This document shows, piece after piece, positions 27,301-34,815 of a stretch of 64,000 nucleotides of DNA (its first letter is position 1; the number at the start of each line of letters is the position of its first letter). Source of the stretch: Doris montereyensis (taxonomy: Eukaryota; Mollusca; Gastropoda; Nudibranchia; Dorididae). The stretch is from contig JAXRKP010000256.1 of the NCBI GenBank assembly GCA_037039925.1, positions 92,501-156,500 on the forward strand. Reading direction: 5' to 3'. Position numbers and translations under genes: made by a program. Below the pieces are notes generated by a model. That model had not been told where the DNA came from, searched no databases, and saw nothing but the letters and a program-made list of their open reading frames with translations.

Positions 27301-30300
27301 AGAAATGTCTGATTTACCACCATGTAGGTTATTTGATAATACAGTGAGAAATGTCTGATTTACCACCATGTAGGTTATTTGATAATTGAGAAATGTCTGA
27401 TTTACCACCATGTAGGTTATTTGATAATACAGTGAGAAATGTCTGATTTACCACCATGTAGGTTATTTGATAATACAGTGAAAGAAATGTCTGATTTACC
27501 ACCATGTAGGTTATTTGATAATACACAGAGAAATGTCTGATTTACCAATACAGGTTATTTGATAATACAGAGAAATGTCTGATTTACCACCATGTAGGTT
27601 ATTTGATAATACAGTGAGAAATGTCTGATTTACCACCATGTAGGTTATTTGATAATACAGTGAGAAATGCCTGATTTACCACCATGTAGGTTATTTGATA
27701 ATACAGAGAGAAATGTCTGATTTACCACCATGTAGGTTATTTGATAATACAGTGAGAAATGCCTGATTTACCACCATGTAGGTTATTTGATAATACAGTG
27801 AGAAATGCCTGATTTACCACCATGTAGGTTATTTGATAATACAGTGAGAAATGTCTGATTTACCACCATGTAGGTTATTTGATAATACAGTGAGAAATGT
27901 CTGATTTACCACCATGTAGGTTATTTGTACAGTGAGAAATTTGAGGTTATTTGATAATACAGTGAGAAATGTCTGATTTACCACCATGTAGGTTATTTGA
28001 TAATACAGTGAGAAATGTCTGATTTACCACCATGTAGGTTATTTGATAATACAGTGAGAAATGTCTGATTTACCACCATGTAGGTTATTTGATAATACAG
28101 TGAGAAATGCCTGATTTACCACCATGTAGGTTATTTGATAATACAGTGAGAAATGCCTGATTTACCACCATGTAGGTTATTTGATAATACAGAGAAATGT
28201 CTGATTTACCACCATGTAGGTTATTTGATAATACAGAGAGAAATGTCTGATTTACCACCATGTAGGTTATTTGAAATCTGAATACAGTGAGAAAGATTTA
28301 CCACCAAGGTTGCCTGAGAAATTTGATTTACCACCATGTAGGTTATTTGATAATACAGAGAGAAATGTCTGATTTACCACCATGTAGGTTATTTATACAC
28401 CATTTACCACCATGTAGGTTATTTGATAATACAGAGTGAGAAATGTCTGATTTACCACCATGTAGGTTATTTGAAATGTCTGATTTATACCATGTAGGTT
28501 ATTTGATAATACAGTGAGAAATGTCTGATTTACCACCATGTAGGTTATTTGATAATACAGTGAGAAATGCCTGATTTACCACCATGTAGGTTATTTGATA
28601 ATACAGTGAGAAATGTCTGATTTACCACCATGTAGGTTATTTGATAATACAGTGAGAAATGTCTGATTTACCACCATGTAGGTTATTTGATAATACAGAG
28701 AGAAATGATTTACCACCATGTAGGTTATTTGATAATACAGTGAGAAATTTACCACCATGTAGGTTATTTGATAATACAGAGAGAAATGTCTGATTTACCA
28801 CCATGTAGGTTATTTGATAATACAGTGAGAAATGCCTGATTTACCACCATGTAGGTTATTTGATAATACAGTGAGAAATGTCTGATTTACCACCATGTAG
28901 GTTATTTGATAATACAGTGAGAAATGCCTGATTTACCACCATGTAGGTTATTTGATAATACAGAGAGAAATGTCTGATTTACCACCATGTAGGTTATTTG
29001 ATAATACAGTGAGAAATGCCTGATTTACCACCATGTAGGTTATTTGATAATACATTTGATAATACAGTGAGAAATGCCTGATTTACCACCATGTAGGTTA
29101 TTTGATAATACAGAGAGAAATGTCTGATTTACCACCATGTAGGTTATTTGATAATACAGTGAGAAATGCCTGATTTACCACCATGTAGGTTATTTGATAA
29201 TACAGAAAGAAATGTCTGATTTACCACCATGTAGGTTATTTGATAATACAGAGAGAAATGTCTGATTTACCACCATGTAGGTTATTTGATAATACAGAGA
29301 GAAATGCCTGATTTTGAGGTTAAATACAGTGAGAAATGTCTGATTTACCACCATGTAGGGTTATTTGATGTAGGTTATTTGATAATACAGAGAGAAATGT
29401 CTGATTTACCACCATGTAGATTATTTGATTGATAATACAGATAATACAGAGAGAAATGTCTGATTTACCACCATGTAGTTATTTGATTATTTGATAATAC
29501 ATTTGATAATACAGAGAGAAATGCCTGATTTACCACCATGTAGGTTATTTGATAATACAGTGAGAAATGTCTGATTTACCACCATGTAGGTTATTTGATA
29601 ATACAGAGAGAAATGCCTGATTTACCACCATGTAGGTTATTTGATAATACAGAGAGAAATGCCTGATTTACCACCATGTAGGTTATTTGATAATACAGAG
29701 AGAAATGCCCGGTTTTCAGTTCGCAGGTGCTGCTGGTAGGTCCTACTTCTTTCTTTTTAATATTTCAATTCTCTTTTTTCTTGCTACTTCCTCTTAATTC
29801 ACCCTGAGATCACTACGAGGGTGGACGGGGTAATTTGATTAAACGAACTGATTTTCATGATGTACATGACTGATTCACAGGTGATCAAATGTCTGAGGGA
29901 CCACCTAAGGACTACTGTAACCCGTTTGTCCAAGAAGCACCTGAAGAAAATCCCCATCAAAAAGTTCAAGAAAGGTAAGACAGTGCTTTCAAAAGAAAAT
30001 TATTTTCCTTTATAAATATAAATGTGATAACATTTGAGTTATGGTTCCTACTACCAAGATTGTGTACATTTCTCTATAAAACATATTTTCATAGAGCCTT
30101 ATTTTTTGTAATTTGTATTAGCTGAAATAGTGTCATAATTCTCTATGAAGACTGTTGCAAAATGAGCACAGATGATGACAATGTTTGTCATATATCCACC
30201 GGCATTTATGTGATGTTAGATAGAATGTTTTAATGTTTAGATAGAAATTTGTGGTTGTAGCTTTTGTAAAAATTGAATCATGTGACCACGTCTATTTTCT

Positions 30301-33300
30301 CATCCGAGATCAATAAAATCACATCTTACCTGGTACGGTAGTGACCGTCTAAATGCCTGGTGCTTGGAAAGCAGACAAAATGGGCATTTAGGTGAAAGTA
30401 GGTCGGGGCAACAATTTGAGGGTGGGCCTGTTTCTGTGAGATTGGTTTCCTTAGTGACTTGCCCGTTTCTTTTGTAAATCATTTCCTGGTTTATTCTTTT
30501 CTTTTTTCAAGACGTAGATCTGTATGTAGCTGTGCAAAATTCAAGTTGTAGATCTGTATGTAGCTGTGCAAAATTCAAGATGTAGATCTGTAGAAAAAGG
30601 ACCTGATCCAATGTTTGCTTCCTCATTAACTGGCATAACCCGGCATAACCCACACTATAATCACGCAACTTATTTAATCACGACACCTATGACTTAAGTA
30701 ATTATACAAATTTGGATGAGAAAAACTGGATAAAGAAAAGCCTCAACCAATGGGGCCAATGTGTGAATATCTTACAACTCCTTCGATTCATAATCCTCAC
30801 GTTAAAATTAAGACAACAGACAGACACGGAGAAAGGTTCATAGCCAGATCGTTTGTGTTTGGAAAAGTCATCAGCTGTACTGAAAAATTTATTGCGAGAA
30901 AAAGGGAAACCTGGAAACCATTACGCTTTTAACACTGAGGTAGTGGGTGCACAGATGGGTTGACCGCGTCTCTCGCCACGAAGACCGGAAGTCACTTTGG
31001 ATACGGCCAATACGCCAATAAAACTGTTCACACCTTGTCCTTCAGTTGCGATGAGCGTCAGACGCCAGGTGATTGCATGCCACTTACGACATCGAGAAAG
31101 AGATGTAGGTGGAGTCCGGAAGACTGTTCAATTCTAATTGGCCGATGACCAACCAGTGATCCAATGGGACAAAGGATGTACTGTACATTGGGTGGAGTTA
31201 TGAAGAGAAGATTGGTCAACGTTTAGTACATTAGGGCCTACAATGGATAGGTAATGAAGGGTGGTTGCAATGCATGGCACATTGTTGACGGGCATAAGCC
31301 CTATTAGATTAGCAATCGCATTGCATGTATGATACAGAAAGACAGAGCATTTAATCAATTACGGACATATTTTATGATACTTAAGAGAAAAAGCTACCTG
31401 CAGTTATCGTTGAGACCGGGTATTTAGGCGAAAATCTTGGTTTTCAAATGGGCATTTAGAAGTGCAATTTATATAGAAAAAATTTGGTTTCATTGAGATG
31501 GTGGGCATTTAGGCGAAACATACACATAGACGGCTGGCATTTAGGTGGTCACTACTGTATATATATTTCCCTGTTTGTTTCAGGCCAGTATTACGACACC
31601 TGTGCTATTTGCTTGGACGAGTATGAGGACGGTGAGAAGATCAGGATTTTGCCCTGCGATCACGGTAGGCTCTCATCTTTTCCTTTTTTTATAGTATTTT
31701 GAAGGACAAGAAGGGGAAATAGACTGGGGATGATGATTTATAAGCTGATGTTTCTGGTAAGGATAAAATTTGTAACAATAAGAAATAGTAGCAGTGGCAA
31801 TGAGATGAAAATGAATTTAAAAATTTACGAGAATTGTTATGACAAATTCAATGGTAATGATAGCAACAATAATGATAACAATTTATGATGATAATTATAA
31901 AGATGGTAATAATTGTAAGTGAATAAAATGACAAGAATAATGATAGCATTAATGAGGAAGACCTTCACTGACTATGGTCAGAAGTAAGCATCTATAGTTC
32001 AGCTTTTTTTGGTTTTGTTTTGTTTTTTATTATTATTTATTAACTTTTAAAATTTTTGGCCTTCCGCCGACAGCTTACCACATGAAGTGCATTGATCCGT
32101 GGCTGACCCAGAACAAGAAGACCTGTCCCGTGTGCAAGCGCCGAGTTATACCAGGGAGAGACCCCAACTCAGACTCGGACTCTGACGACGACAGGAGCAG
32201 CCGCGAGAGGGCGCCCTGTTGCATGCCTCAACCCAGCAAAATCACGGAAGCATCAACCGTGGAGCCGACTCCTCATCCTCAGAGCCATCAGGTTCCGTTA
32301 ACTTTTCTCTCTTTCTTGCGTTTGCTCTCGTTTTTAATGCTAATAATAATTATAGTAATAATAATAAAATACATTTCTATAGCGTGTATCAACAATACTA
32401 GATCAACATCTGAGCGCTTTACAGTGACATGTTATTGTACAAATACAAAAAATAAAGAACGTCAATGAAATAGAATATGATTTCAATACAAGAACATTAG
32501 AAAAGTATGTAGTGCATATGGAAATAAACAAATTCAAATAACTTACAAGAGGGGTTAAGTACAAACATAAGATATCGTTACATGTATAGAACTTTGGAGG
32601 GGGGATCCTGAGCATTAAACATTTTTTAATTTGATATAGATGATTTTAACCACTACCGTTGTACTTGGCATGTCTAAATTAGCTGAAACGGATATTACAT
32701 TTTTTTTTTATCGTGGTTGCCTTGGGAACACCGCCATCTTGATTTTCATTGCGAAAATATCTTCATTTCAAATAGGCTTCTTCAGTTATAAACAAAATTG
32801 GCTATAACTTGGCACACATTTGGTTCAATATCAAGCTACACCCAGTAGCTTTTTGGATAAATGAAATGGTTTTCATTTTATTAAATTTTTAAAATGCAAA
32901 TTTAATCACAAAAAAAAATGTTTTTGCAAGAATTTGAAGACATATCGGAAAAAAAACTCGGATGAATTTTATTTTATTTCATAGATGTTATATACCAAAT
33001 TTTGGGGCAACTGGACGATAAATTAAAAAGGAGATCGCATATCACTGTCGAAAAGTCACATTATGAAAAAGACGCATTTTTTACTAACTTATTCCATTAT
33101 TTTTAATGTTTTTTCGCATATAAACCTATAATAGAATAATATAATACCTTGAAACATCATGCTATCATGAAAGGCTATCAAATACTTCATTTCGACCCTA
33201 TTTCAACTGCTCCAGATCCCTTATACTCATGTCGGGATGACATTTTTCTTATAACAGGTGCGTGGAATATTTTCCGTAATATTCTACCGATCTTAAATAA

Positions 33301-34815
33301 TATTGACAATAAGTTAATCAAAAGTAGATTCTTCAGATAGCGTACTTTGGGGTAATTAAAACGAGTATCAACTTGGTATACTTTAGACAAAAGTTCTGGC
33401 TTTTATTGACAGCCGATGTGTTGAAGGTTAGGTTTCATTTTTTTTTAAAATCGTATAACATGAAAGAATCGATACTGAGCCTTTCTTATGGTATGAATGT
33501 CCTACTCCATCCAGTAGAAAAATAAAAGAGTTTTGTCCCATTTGTGGTAAAAGTGCCTTCTCAGGACCGGCCACCCCCCTTTAAGCTATTTATTAACAAT
33601 GCATGTAAAACTGCTTTGGTGTTTCAAAGACTTTTTGAAGGACTTGAGGGTTTATAAAGATATAGACAAATTTATAGACCGTATCCCCGTTTGAGTGTTG
33701 ACTCCTGGGCGATATATCATTCCCCTCCCCCCTCCCATATATAGCTGCTCAGCGTTTGGAACAGCTGATTACAAACACGGCTATCGATTGTGTCACTTAG
33801 TGACTTGTCTTTAGAGTAGATTGAAGCGGAGGGTAAATAGTGTTGTTTAGATCCCATGGAGCCAAAAAGGGCATGGAGTTAGGTGGCCTGTCTTCTTACT
33901 TCTATATTGTTTGTTTTGTGGCTTTATTCACAGAGTGCTACATAAAGACAAACGGTGGGGCAAGGGCTTGTCGAAAGTGAAGGAAACGACAGTGAAAAAA
34001 TTTATAATACAACCGTTGTTAGCTCGGTTGGTAGCACATTTTCTTTTCATGGTGAGGCGATGGGTGCTGACACAGAGATCACGGGTTCGATCCTCAAGGT
34101 GGCCAGATTTTTTGTCTTCTGTCCATTTCTTGTATTTGTCTTGTGTCTCCTATGGCGATTTGAAATTATTCAATGTCGCTTCCTTCTCTTCGGAGCGATA
34201 GCTGATAATGGATGTGTAGGATAATGTGACAATGGTTCTTTTGCAGCTTTACACGTCCACTGTTCCTATATTTATCATCTGTATTATTGTTTAAACAACT
34301 TTGTGTCCATTTTACCATTCCAGGCAGACTGCTTGACCTCGACGAAACGCAGGGTGCTGTTGGTGGAGCTGGAATTTCTGGCCTGACGCAAGTGAGAGTG
34401 GAACAGGAAATCGACGGTGGAGAGCAAGGAAGCTAGACGTCCACGCAAGGAAAGGCGAGAGGAACGTCCCGAGGGAAGCGGCGCCAATTCAGAGGAAATC
34501 TTGGACGATCGCAAGGCAGAGCGCCGAGAAAAGCGAAAGAGGAAGAAGGAGAAGAAACGGGAAGAGAGACGGGCAAAGAGACATGAAACAGAAGCCGAGG
34601 AGAGCGGCCACCTTCTCGCCAGTCAGGTGGAGGAGGGCGACCAACAGGCGTCCACCATTGCCATTGAGACTGATGCTGAGGTCCGGCCAGACGCGGATGC
34701 AGACGCAATCGCTGAGGCTGCTGCAGAGGGTTACATCAACCCCAGTTACTCTGAGAGTCAAGAAGTAGTCGTGCCAGGCTTTGGCGAAAAACGGGAAATG
34801 AATGAGGTTGTATAG
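14764..34815 (+). CDS. RNF13: PA-TM-RING E3 ubiquitin ligase, RNF13/RNF167-like (gene span; exons listed separately)
   Basis: Spliced gene of about 480 codons in ten coding-exon positions, all bounded by AG/GT. Order of domains: signal peptide (exon 1), protease-associated lumenal domain (exons 2-5), one transmembrane helix (exon 6), basic juxtamembrane linker (exon 7), RING-H2 finger (exons 8-9), acidic serine-rich stretch and a long charged tail (exons 9-10). Family members are endosomal/lysosomal membrane E3 ligases: the PA domain faces the lumen and the cytosolic RING recruits an E2. RING ligands read C-x2-C-x14-C-x-H-x2-H-x2-C-x11-C-x2-C, all present. The C-terminus ...[16 protein letters not shown] resembles the RNF13 end. 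Exon 4 exists as two mutually exclusive versions. Four apparent frame breaks (exon 1, exon 2/3 junction, exon 9, exon 10) prevent a single conceptual translation; I treat them as probable assembly indels. RNF13 versus RNF167 orthology is not resolved. Confidence 0.9.
15230..15313 (+). CDS. RNF13: RNF13-like exon 2: start of PA domain
   Basis: Exactly 28 codons, phase 0 to 0 using the strong donor GTGAGT at 15314. It encodes [18 protein letters not shown] and LGLE. The TF.DL.A.FG motif is characteristic of the N-terminal edge of the PA domain in RNF13/RNF167. The next exon needs phase 1, so either one base is missing or a weaker donor at 15318 (GTCAAG), which adds four bases, is used. Confidence 0.88.
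15364..15455. repeat. (CTAT)n tetranucleotide microsatellite
   Basis: ATCT/CTAT tetranucleotides with a few CCAT variants, in intron 2. Confidence 0.92.
16265..16389 (+). CDS. RNF13: RNF13-like exon 3: PA domain
   Basis: 125 bases, read as two bases plus 41 codons. It encodes [19 protein letters not shown], then [17 protein letters not shown]. The NAC...I..PP segment and the hydrophobic strand followed by R..C.F..K are the core of the PA fold in this family, and the two cysteines could form the conserved disulfide. Acceptor CTATCAG (16264), donor GTGAGA (16390). Confidence 0.92.
16435..16530 (+). mobile_element. SINE head fragment
   Basis: GATCCAGATATAAGGTGTCTGCCTCTCAACTAGAAGGT and ACAAATTTTCTTGAGTTTT-like words match, in order, the heads of the SINE copies at 21046, 40325 and 54793. 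Degraded B-box region; lies in intron 3. Confidence 0.5.
16531..18189. other. Intron 3, otherwise featureless
   Basis: AT-rich sequence without recognised exons or repeats. An additional exon of unknown type cannot be excluded. Confidence 0.4.
18190..18274 (+). CDS. RNF13: RNF13-like exon 4a: alternative PA-domain exon
   Basis: 85 bases, phase 0 to 1, acceptor CACTTTCAG (18189) and donor GTAAGT (18275). It encodes [17 protein letters not shown] followed by [11 protein letters not shown]. The AAIIHN strand and surrounding layout correspond to the same PA-domain segment encoded by exon 4b 450 bases downstream. The reading frame is intact and the splice sites are good, so it does not look like a dead copy. 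Used together with 4b it would shift the frame; used alone it joins exon 5 correctly. Confidence 0.85.
18301..18396. repeat. (CT)n/(TG)n microsatellite between exons 4a and 4b
   Basis: CT run with TG and TCTG interruptions, about 26 bases after the exon 4a donor, in the 447-base intron separating the two alternative exons. On the transcript it is a CU-rich tract. Confidence 0.92.
18722..18815 (+). CDS. RNF13: RNF13-like exon 4b: alternative PA-domain exon
   Basis: 94 bases, phase 0 to 1, acceptor TTGTCCTCAG (18721) and donor GTAAGT (18816). It encodes [19 protein letters not shown] followed by [12 protein letters not shown]. The AQ.AG...AAI.HN...D.L..MG pattern is closer than exon 4a to the general RNF13 family sequence, so 4b is probably the ancestral-type version. 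It shares about 11 of 28 aligned residues with 4a and is three codons longer in the loop after the AAIIHN strand. Confidence 0.88.
18816..19837. other. Intron 4, first part, no feature recognised
   Basis: Open frames overlapping exon 4b on both strands continue into this region but have no family resemblance. Nothing further is seen. Confidence 0.4.
19838..19928. repeat. 15-bp tandem repeat, about 6 copies
   Basis: Unit GTGTGTATGTCAAGA repeated with one 13-base copy; in intron 4. Confidence 0.92.
20605..20726 (+). repeat. Dispersed repeat family B, copy 2
   Basis: CTACTGGTAGGCCCTCC, CTTCTTTCCTTCCACTCTTTC, TCTCGCTGTTTCCT and GAGATCAACC...GGTGGGTATGGG follow the family B order with moderate divergence. 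Confidence 0.65.
20985..21400 (+). mobile_element. Family B piece joined to tRNA-derived SINE
   Basis: Family B words (GTGCTGCTGGTTTGTCCTTC, TTCACATCTTGCTG) stop at about 21037. A SINE copy follows at 21046: GTCTAGTGGCAAGATGTCAGCCTCTCAAGG (A-box region), a weak B box near 21090, CCTGGTCC..TTGGTCCAGGTA, GGAGGTCCCG, CATTCTGTGCA, then a CAAAAACC tail. The same B/SINE junction occurs at about 40320. Confidence 0.65.
21636..21768 (+). repeat. Dispersed repeat family B, copy 3 (diverged)
   Basis: TTCTTTCACCCTG, CCTGCTTTTTCCTGTGAATCCACC, GTGAGATCACTGCATATGGTGG and ACAGGGTAATTTCATG retain the family B order. A C homopolymer at about 21598-21620 precedes it. Confidence 0.65.
22030..22400 (-). mobile_element. 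LINE reverse transcriptase C-terminus with poly(A) tail
   Basis: The complement encodes [20 protein letters not shown] then [35 protein letters not shown] and RASWRK. The order RWFGHV.RM, GKRP.GRP..+W.+DI is the standard C-terminal block of many LINE ORF2 proteins. The coding sequence runs straight into an A-rich tail (T-rich on the plus strand, 22025-22050), marking the 3' end. Strongly 5'-truncated. Confidence 0.8.
22407..22506. repeat. 36-bp tandem repeat of a hairpin unit, nearly 3 copies
   Basis: Each unit carries the inverted repeat TTGTTACC ... GGTAACAA around a TATTAATTATA-like AT core, so each can form a hairpin with an 8-bp stem. Copies are near identical; the third lacks the right arm. 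Confidence 0.9.
22551..22660 (+). repeat. Dispersed repeat family B, copy 4 (split by a MITE)
   Basis: GGTGCTGCTGGTAAGTTCCC, CACTCTTTTACTCATC, CTTGCCGCTTCCT and CACCCTGAGATCAC match family B up to the left end of the inverted-repeat element. The tail, GATGCGGTGGATGGGGTAAAT, resumes at 22951-22972. Confidence 0.7.
22661..22946. mobile_element. MITE-like element with 18-bp terminal inverted repeats
   Basis: The left end TTAAAGTCGCAAACCGTG (22661) and the complement of the right end TGAAAGTCGCAAACCGTG (22946) match at 17 of 18 positions and bound 286 bases with no coding potential. The element sits inside a family B copy, so its borders are supported by the interrupted repeat. The superfamily is not evident. 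Confidence 0.75.
23044..23125 (+). CDS. RNF13: RNF13-like exon 5: end of PA domain
   Basis: 82 bases, phase 1 to 2, acceptor TAACACAG (23043), donor GTAAGT (23126). It encodes [16 protein letters not shown] and [10 protein letters not shown]. The K..IPS.F+G.S....L strand and helix complete the PA fold. The first codon is shared with the preceding exon: joined to 4a it reads AAT (Asn), joined to 4b CAT (His). Confidence 0.92.
23190..23500 (-). mobile_element. Non-LTR retrotransposon C-terminal fragment
   Basis: The complement encodes [20 protein letters not shown] and [20 protein letters not shown] then [13 protein letters not shown]......L..P......Y.F..R....WN.LP..+..A.....FK is the typical ending of CR1/jockey-group reverse transcriptases. 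Only this terminal part is present. It lies antisense in intron 5, 65 bases after exon 5. Confidence 0.78.
23585..24029. other. Unclassified sequence left of hAT-like copy 2
   Basis: GC-richer than the surrounding intron and probably old repeat sequence. It continues after the transposon at 25170 (TAAGGCAGCTCAAAACGTAATCC, then AAGAAGAAGAAG), as expected for a sequence split by an insertion. Confidence 0.35.
24030..25169 (+). mobile_element. hAT-like DNA transposon, CAGACCTGCCAA family, copy 2
   Basis: Inverted ends CAGACCTGCCAA (24030) and TTGGCAGGTCTG (ending 25169) match copy 1, and the inner right end AACTTTCTCA is also shared. Flanks CTAAAG and CTAAGG form an imperfect 6-bp duplication. 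[16 protein letters not shown] at 24363 corresponds to the MDRFLKK start in copy 1, but the frame is then replaced by a 34-bp tandem repeat and the transposase is lost. Confidence 0.78.
24418..24700. repeat. 34-bp tandem repeat inside hAT-like copy 2, about 8 copies
   Basis: The unit contains CTACTAGATCTTAGTAGATC and AGCTCTTCTT. Copies are almost identical; one has GTGGATC for GTAGATC. Each unit holds two overlapping AGATCT palindromes. Near-identity suggests recent expansion. Confidence 0.95.
25255..25440 (+). mobile_element. SINE tail fragment
   Basis: TTTAGTCTGGTCCAGTTAGG, CGATTGACACCTATAAAACGGAGGTCCTGT, CAACACTCAATGCACGTTAAA and CCTGTGGCTG match the bodies of the SINE copies at 40325 and 54793 in order. 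Confidence 0.6.
25684..25792 (+). CDS. RNF13: RNF13-like exon 6: transmembrane helix
   Basis: 109 bases, phase 2 to 0, acceptor GCCTTTCAG (25683), donor GTAAGT (25793). It encodes [19 protein letters not shown] followed by [16 protein letters not shown], one hydrophobic helix at the position where all PA-TM-RING ligases cross the membrane, just after the PA domain. Confidence 0.93.
25868..26587 (+). mobile_element. hAT-like transposon fragment, copy B (uninterrupted)
   Basis: 25871-25982 matches 10058-10190 and 26421-26522 matches 12046-12150. The 1.76-kb insertion seen in copy A is absent, so this serves as the empty-site reference. Between the matches lies a BED-finger coding fragment. Confidence 0.65.
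26084..26327 (+). pseudogene. hAT transposase N-terminal fragment (BED finger)
   Basis: [20 protein letters not shown], then [16 protein letters not shown] and, after a stop and frame change, [19 protein letters not shown] and [12 protein letters not shown]. CxxC with a downstream HxxxH is the BED zinc-finger signature of hAT transposase N-termini. The frame is broken and the catalytic domain is absent. Confidence 0.65.
26590..26745 (+). repeat. Dispersed repeat family B, copy 5
   Basis: GAGAGCTACTGGTAGATTCTA, TTTCTTCTCTTTCACTCTTTC, CCATCTTGCTGTTTG and AATTCACCCTGAGCTC follow the family order. It lies just left of the 46-bp array. Confidence 0.65.
26815..29708. repeat. 46-bp minisatellite in intron 6, about 60 copies
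   Basis: The unit contains GGTTATTTGATAATACAG, a TGAG/AGAG switch, AAATGTCTGATTTACCACC and ATGTA. Single-base alternates (GTCTG/GCCTG, CAGTGAG/CAGAGAG) are shuffled between copies. The first 200 bases and patches near 28280-28490 and 29310-29500 hold truncated or fused units. The array fills most of the intron between exons 6 and 7. Confidence 0.97.
29718..29848 (+). repeat. Dispersed repeat family B, copy 6
   Basis: GGTGCTGCTGGTAGGTCCTA, CTTCTTTC, TTGCTACTTCCTC, TTAATTCACCCTGAGATCAC and GGTGGACGGGGTAATTTGAT give the best-preserved copy. It starts directly at the right edge of the 46-bp array. Confidence 0.8.
29881..29974 (+). CDS. RNF13: RNF13-like exon 7: juxtamembrane basic linker
   Basis: 94 bases, phase 0 to 1, acceptor GATTCACAG (29880), donor GTAAGA (29975). 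It encodes [16 protein letters not shown] then [15 protein letters not shown]. The basic L+KIP...F+KG segment links the membrane helix to the RING in this family. Confidence 0.92.
30336..31557. mobile_element. Tc1/mariner-like element (non-autonomous), in intron 7
   Basis: The left end from 30336 (CGGTAGTGACCGTCTAAATG) and the complement of the right end at 31557 (CAGTAGTGACCACCTAAATG) match at 21 of 24 positions counting the TA, and both sides carry a TA target duplication (30334-30335, 31558-31559). Inner GGGCATTTAGG(T/C)GAAA motifs also repeat in inverted order. No transposase is recognised in the 1.2-kb interior. A 40-bp duplication at 30508-30596 lies inside. Confidence 0.78.
31584..31664 (+). 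CDS. RNF13: RNF13-like exon 8: first half of RING-H2
   Basis: 81 bases, phase 1 to 1, acceptor TTTGTTTCAG (31583), donor GTAGGC (31665). It encodes [17 protein letters not shown] followed by [10 protein letters not shown]. It supplies zinc ligands 1-4 (CAIC, then C and H of PCDH) and the [13 protein letters not shown] block almost invariant in the RNF13 group. Confidence 0.95.
31665..32073. other. Intron 8
   Basis: AT-rich with an AATAAT/ATGATAATAA-type low-complexity stretch at about 31850-31960; nothing else is recognised. Confidence 0.5.
32074..32291 (+). CDS. RNF13: RNF13-like exon 9: second half of RING-H2 and acidic tail
   Basis: Acceptor GCCGACAG (32073). It encodes [20 protein letters not shown] followed by [10 protein letters not shown], giving zinc ligands 5-8, and then [17 protein letters not shown]. 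Around 32212-32216 the frame appears to lose one base: the written frame continues CCMPQPSK, while the next frame over gives [16 protein letters not shown] and DSSSSEPSG, more like the serine-rich RNF13 tail. Only that shifted frame reaches the donor (GTTCCG at 32292, a weak site) in the phase required by exon 10. The expected motif at the break is an acidic dileucine, ERAPLL. Confidence 0.88.
32292..34012. other. Intron 9, no gene recognised
   Basis: AT-rich sequence with ATT microsatellite traces near 32340 and no frame with family resemblance. Confidence 0.4.
34013..34230 (+). mobile_element. tRNA-derived SINE in intron 9
   Basis: A box TAGCTCGGTTGGTAGCAC at 34020 and B box GGGTTCGATCC at 34083 are well formed and about 45 bases apart. 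The rest does not fold as a tRNA and continues into a TTCTTTCTCTTCGGAGCGATAG-type body. It is distinct from the SINE family at 40325 and 54793. Confidence 0.65.
34324..34815 (+). CDS. RNF13: RNF13-like exon 10: C-terminal tail and stop
   Basis: Acceptor TTTACCATTCCAG (34323). In the phase delivered by exon 9 it reads [19 protein letters not shown] and [17 protein letters not shown], then TAG at 34434. The neighbouring frame, open from 34396 to TAG 34813-34815, reads [19 protein letters not shown], a basic [19 protein letters not shown] stretch, an acidic part and finally [20 protein letters not shown]. The last block resembles the RNF13 C-terminus, so both frames look coding and an indel between 34396 and 34433 is likely. 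The charged repeat-like insert makes this tail longer than in vertebrate RNF13. Confidence 0.8.

Noticed and set aside
14764..34815. The E3 ligase as a processed or dead pseudogene
   Set aside because: Introns are present, every splice site is usable, and PA, membrane and RING codons are intact. The breaks are small indels, some at homopolymers, more like assembly error than neutral decay. Not fully excluded.
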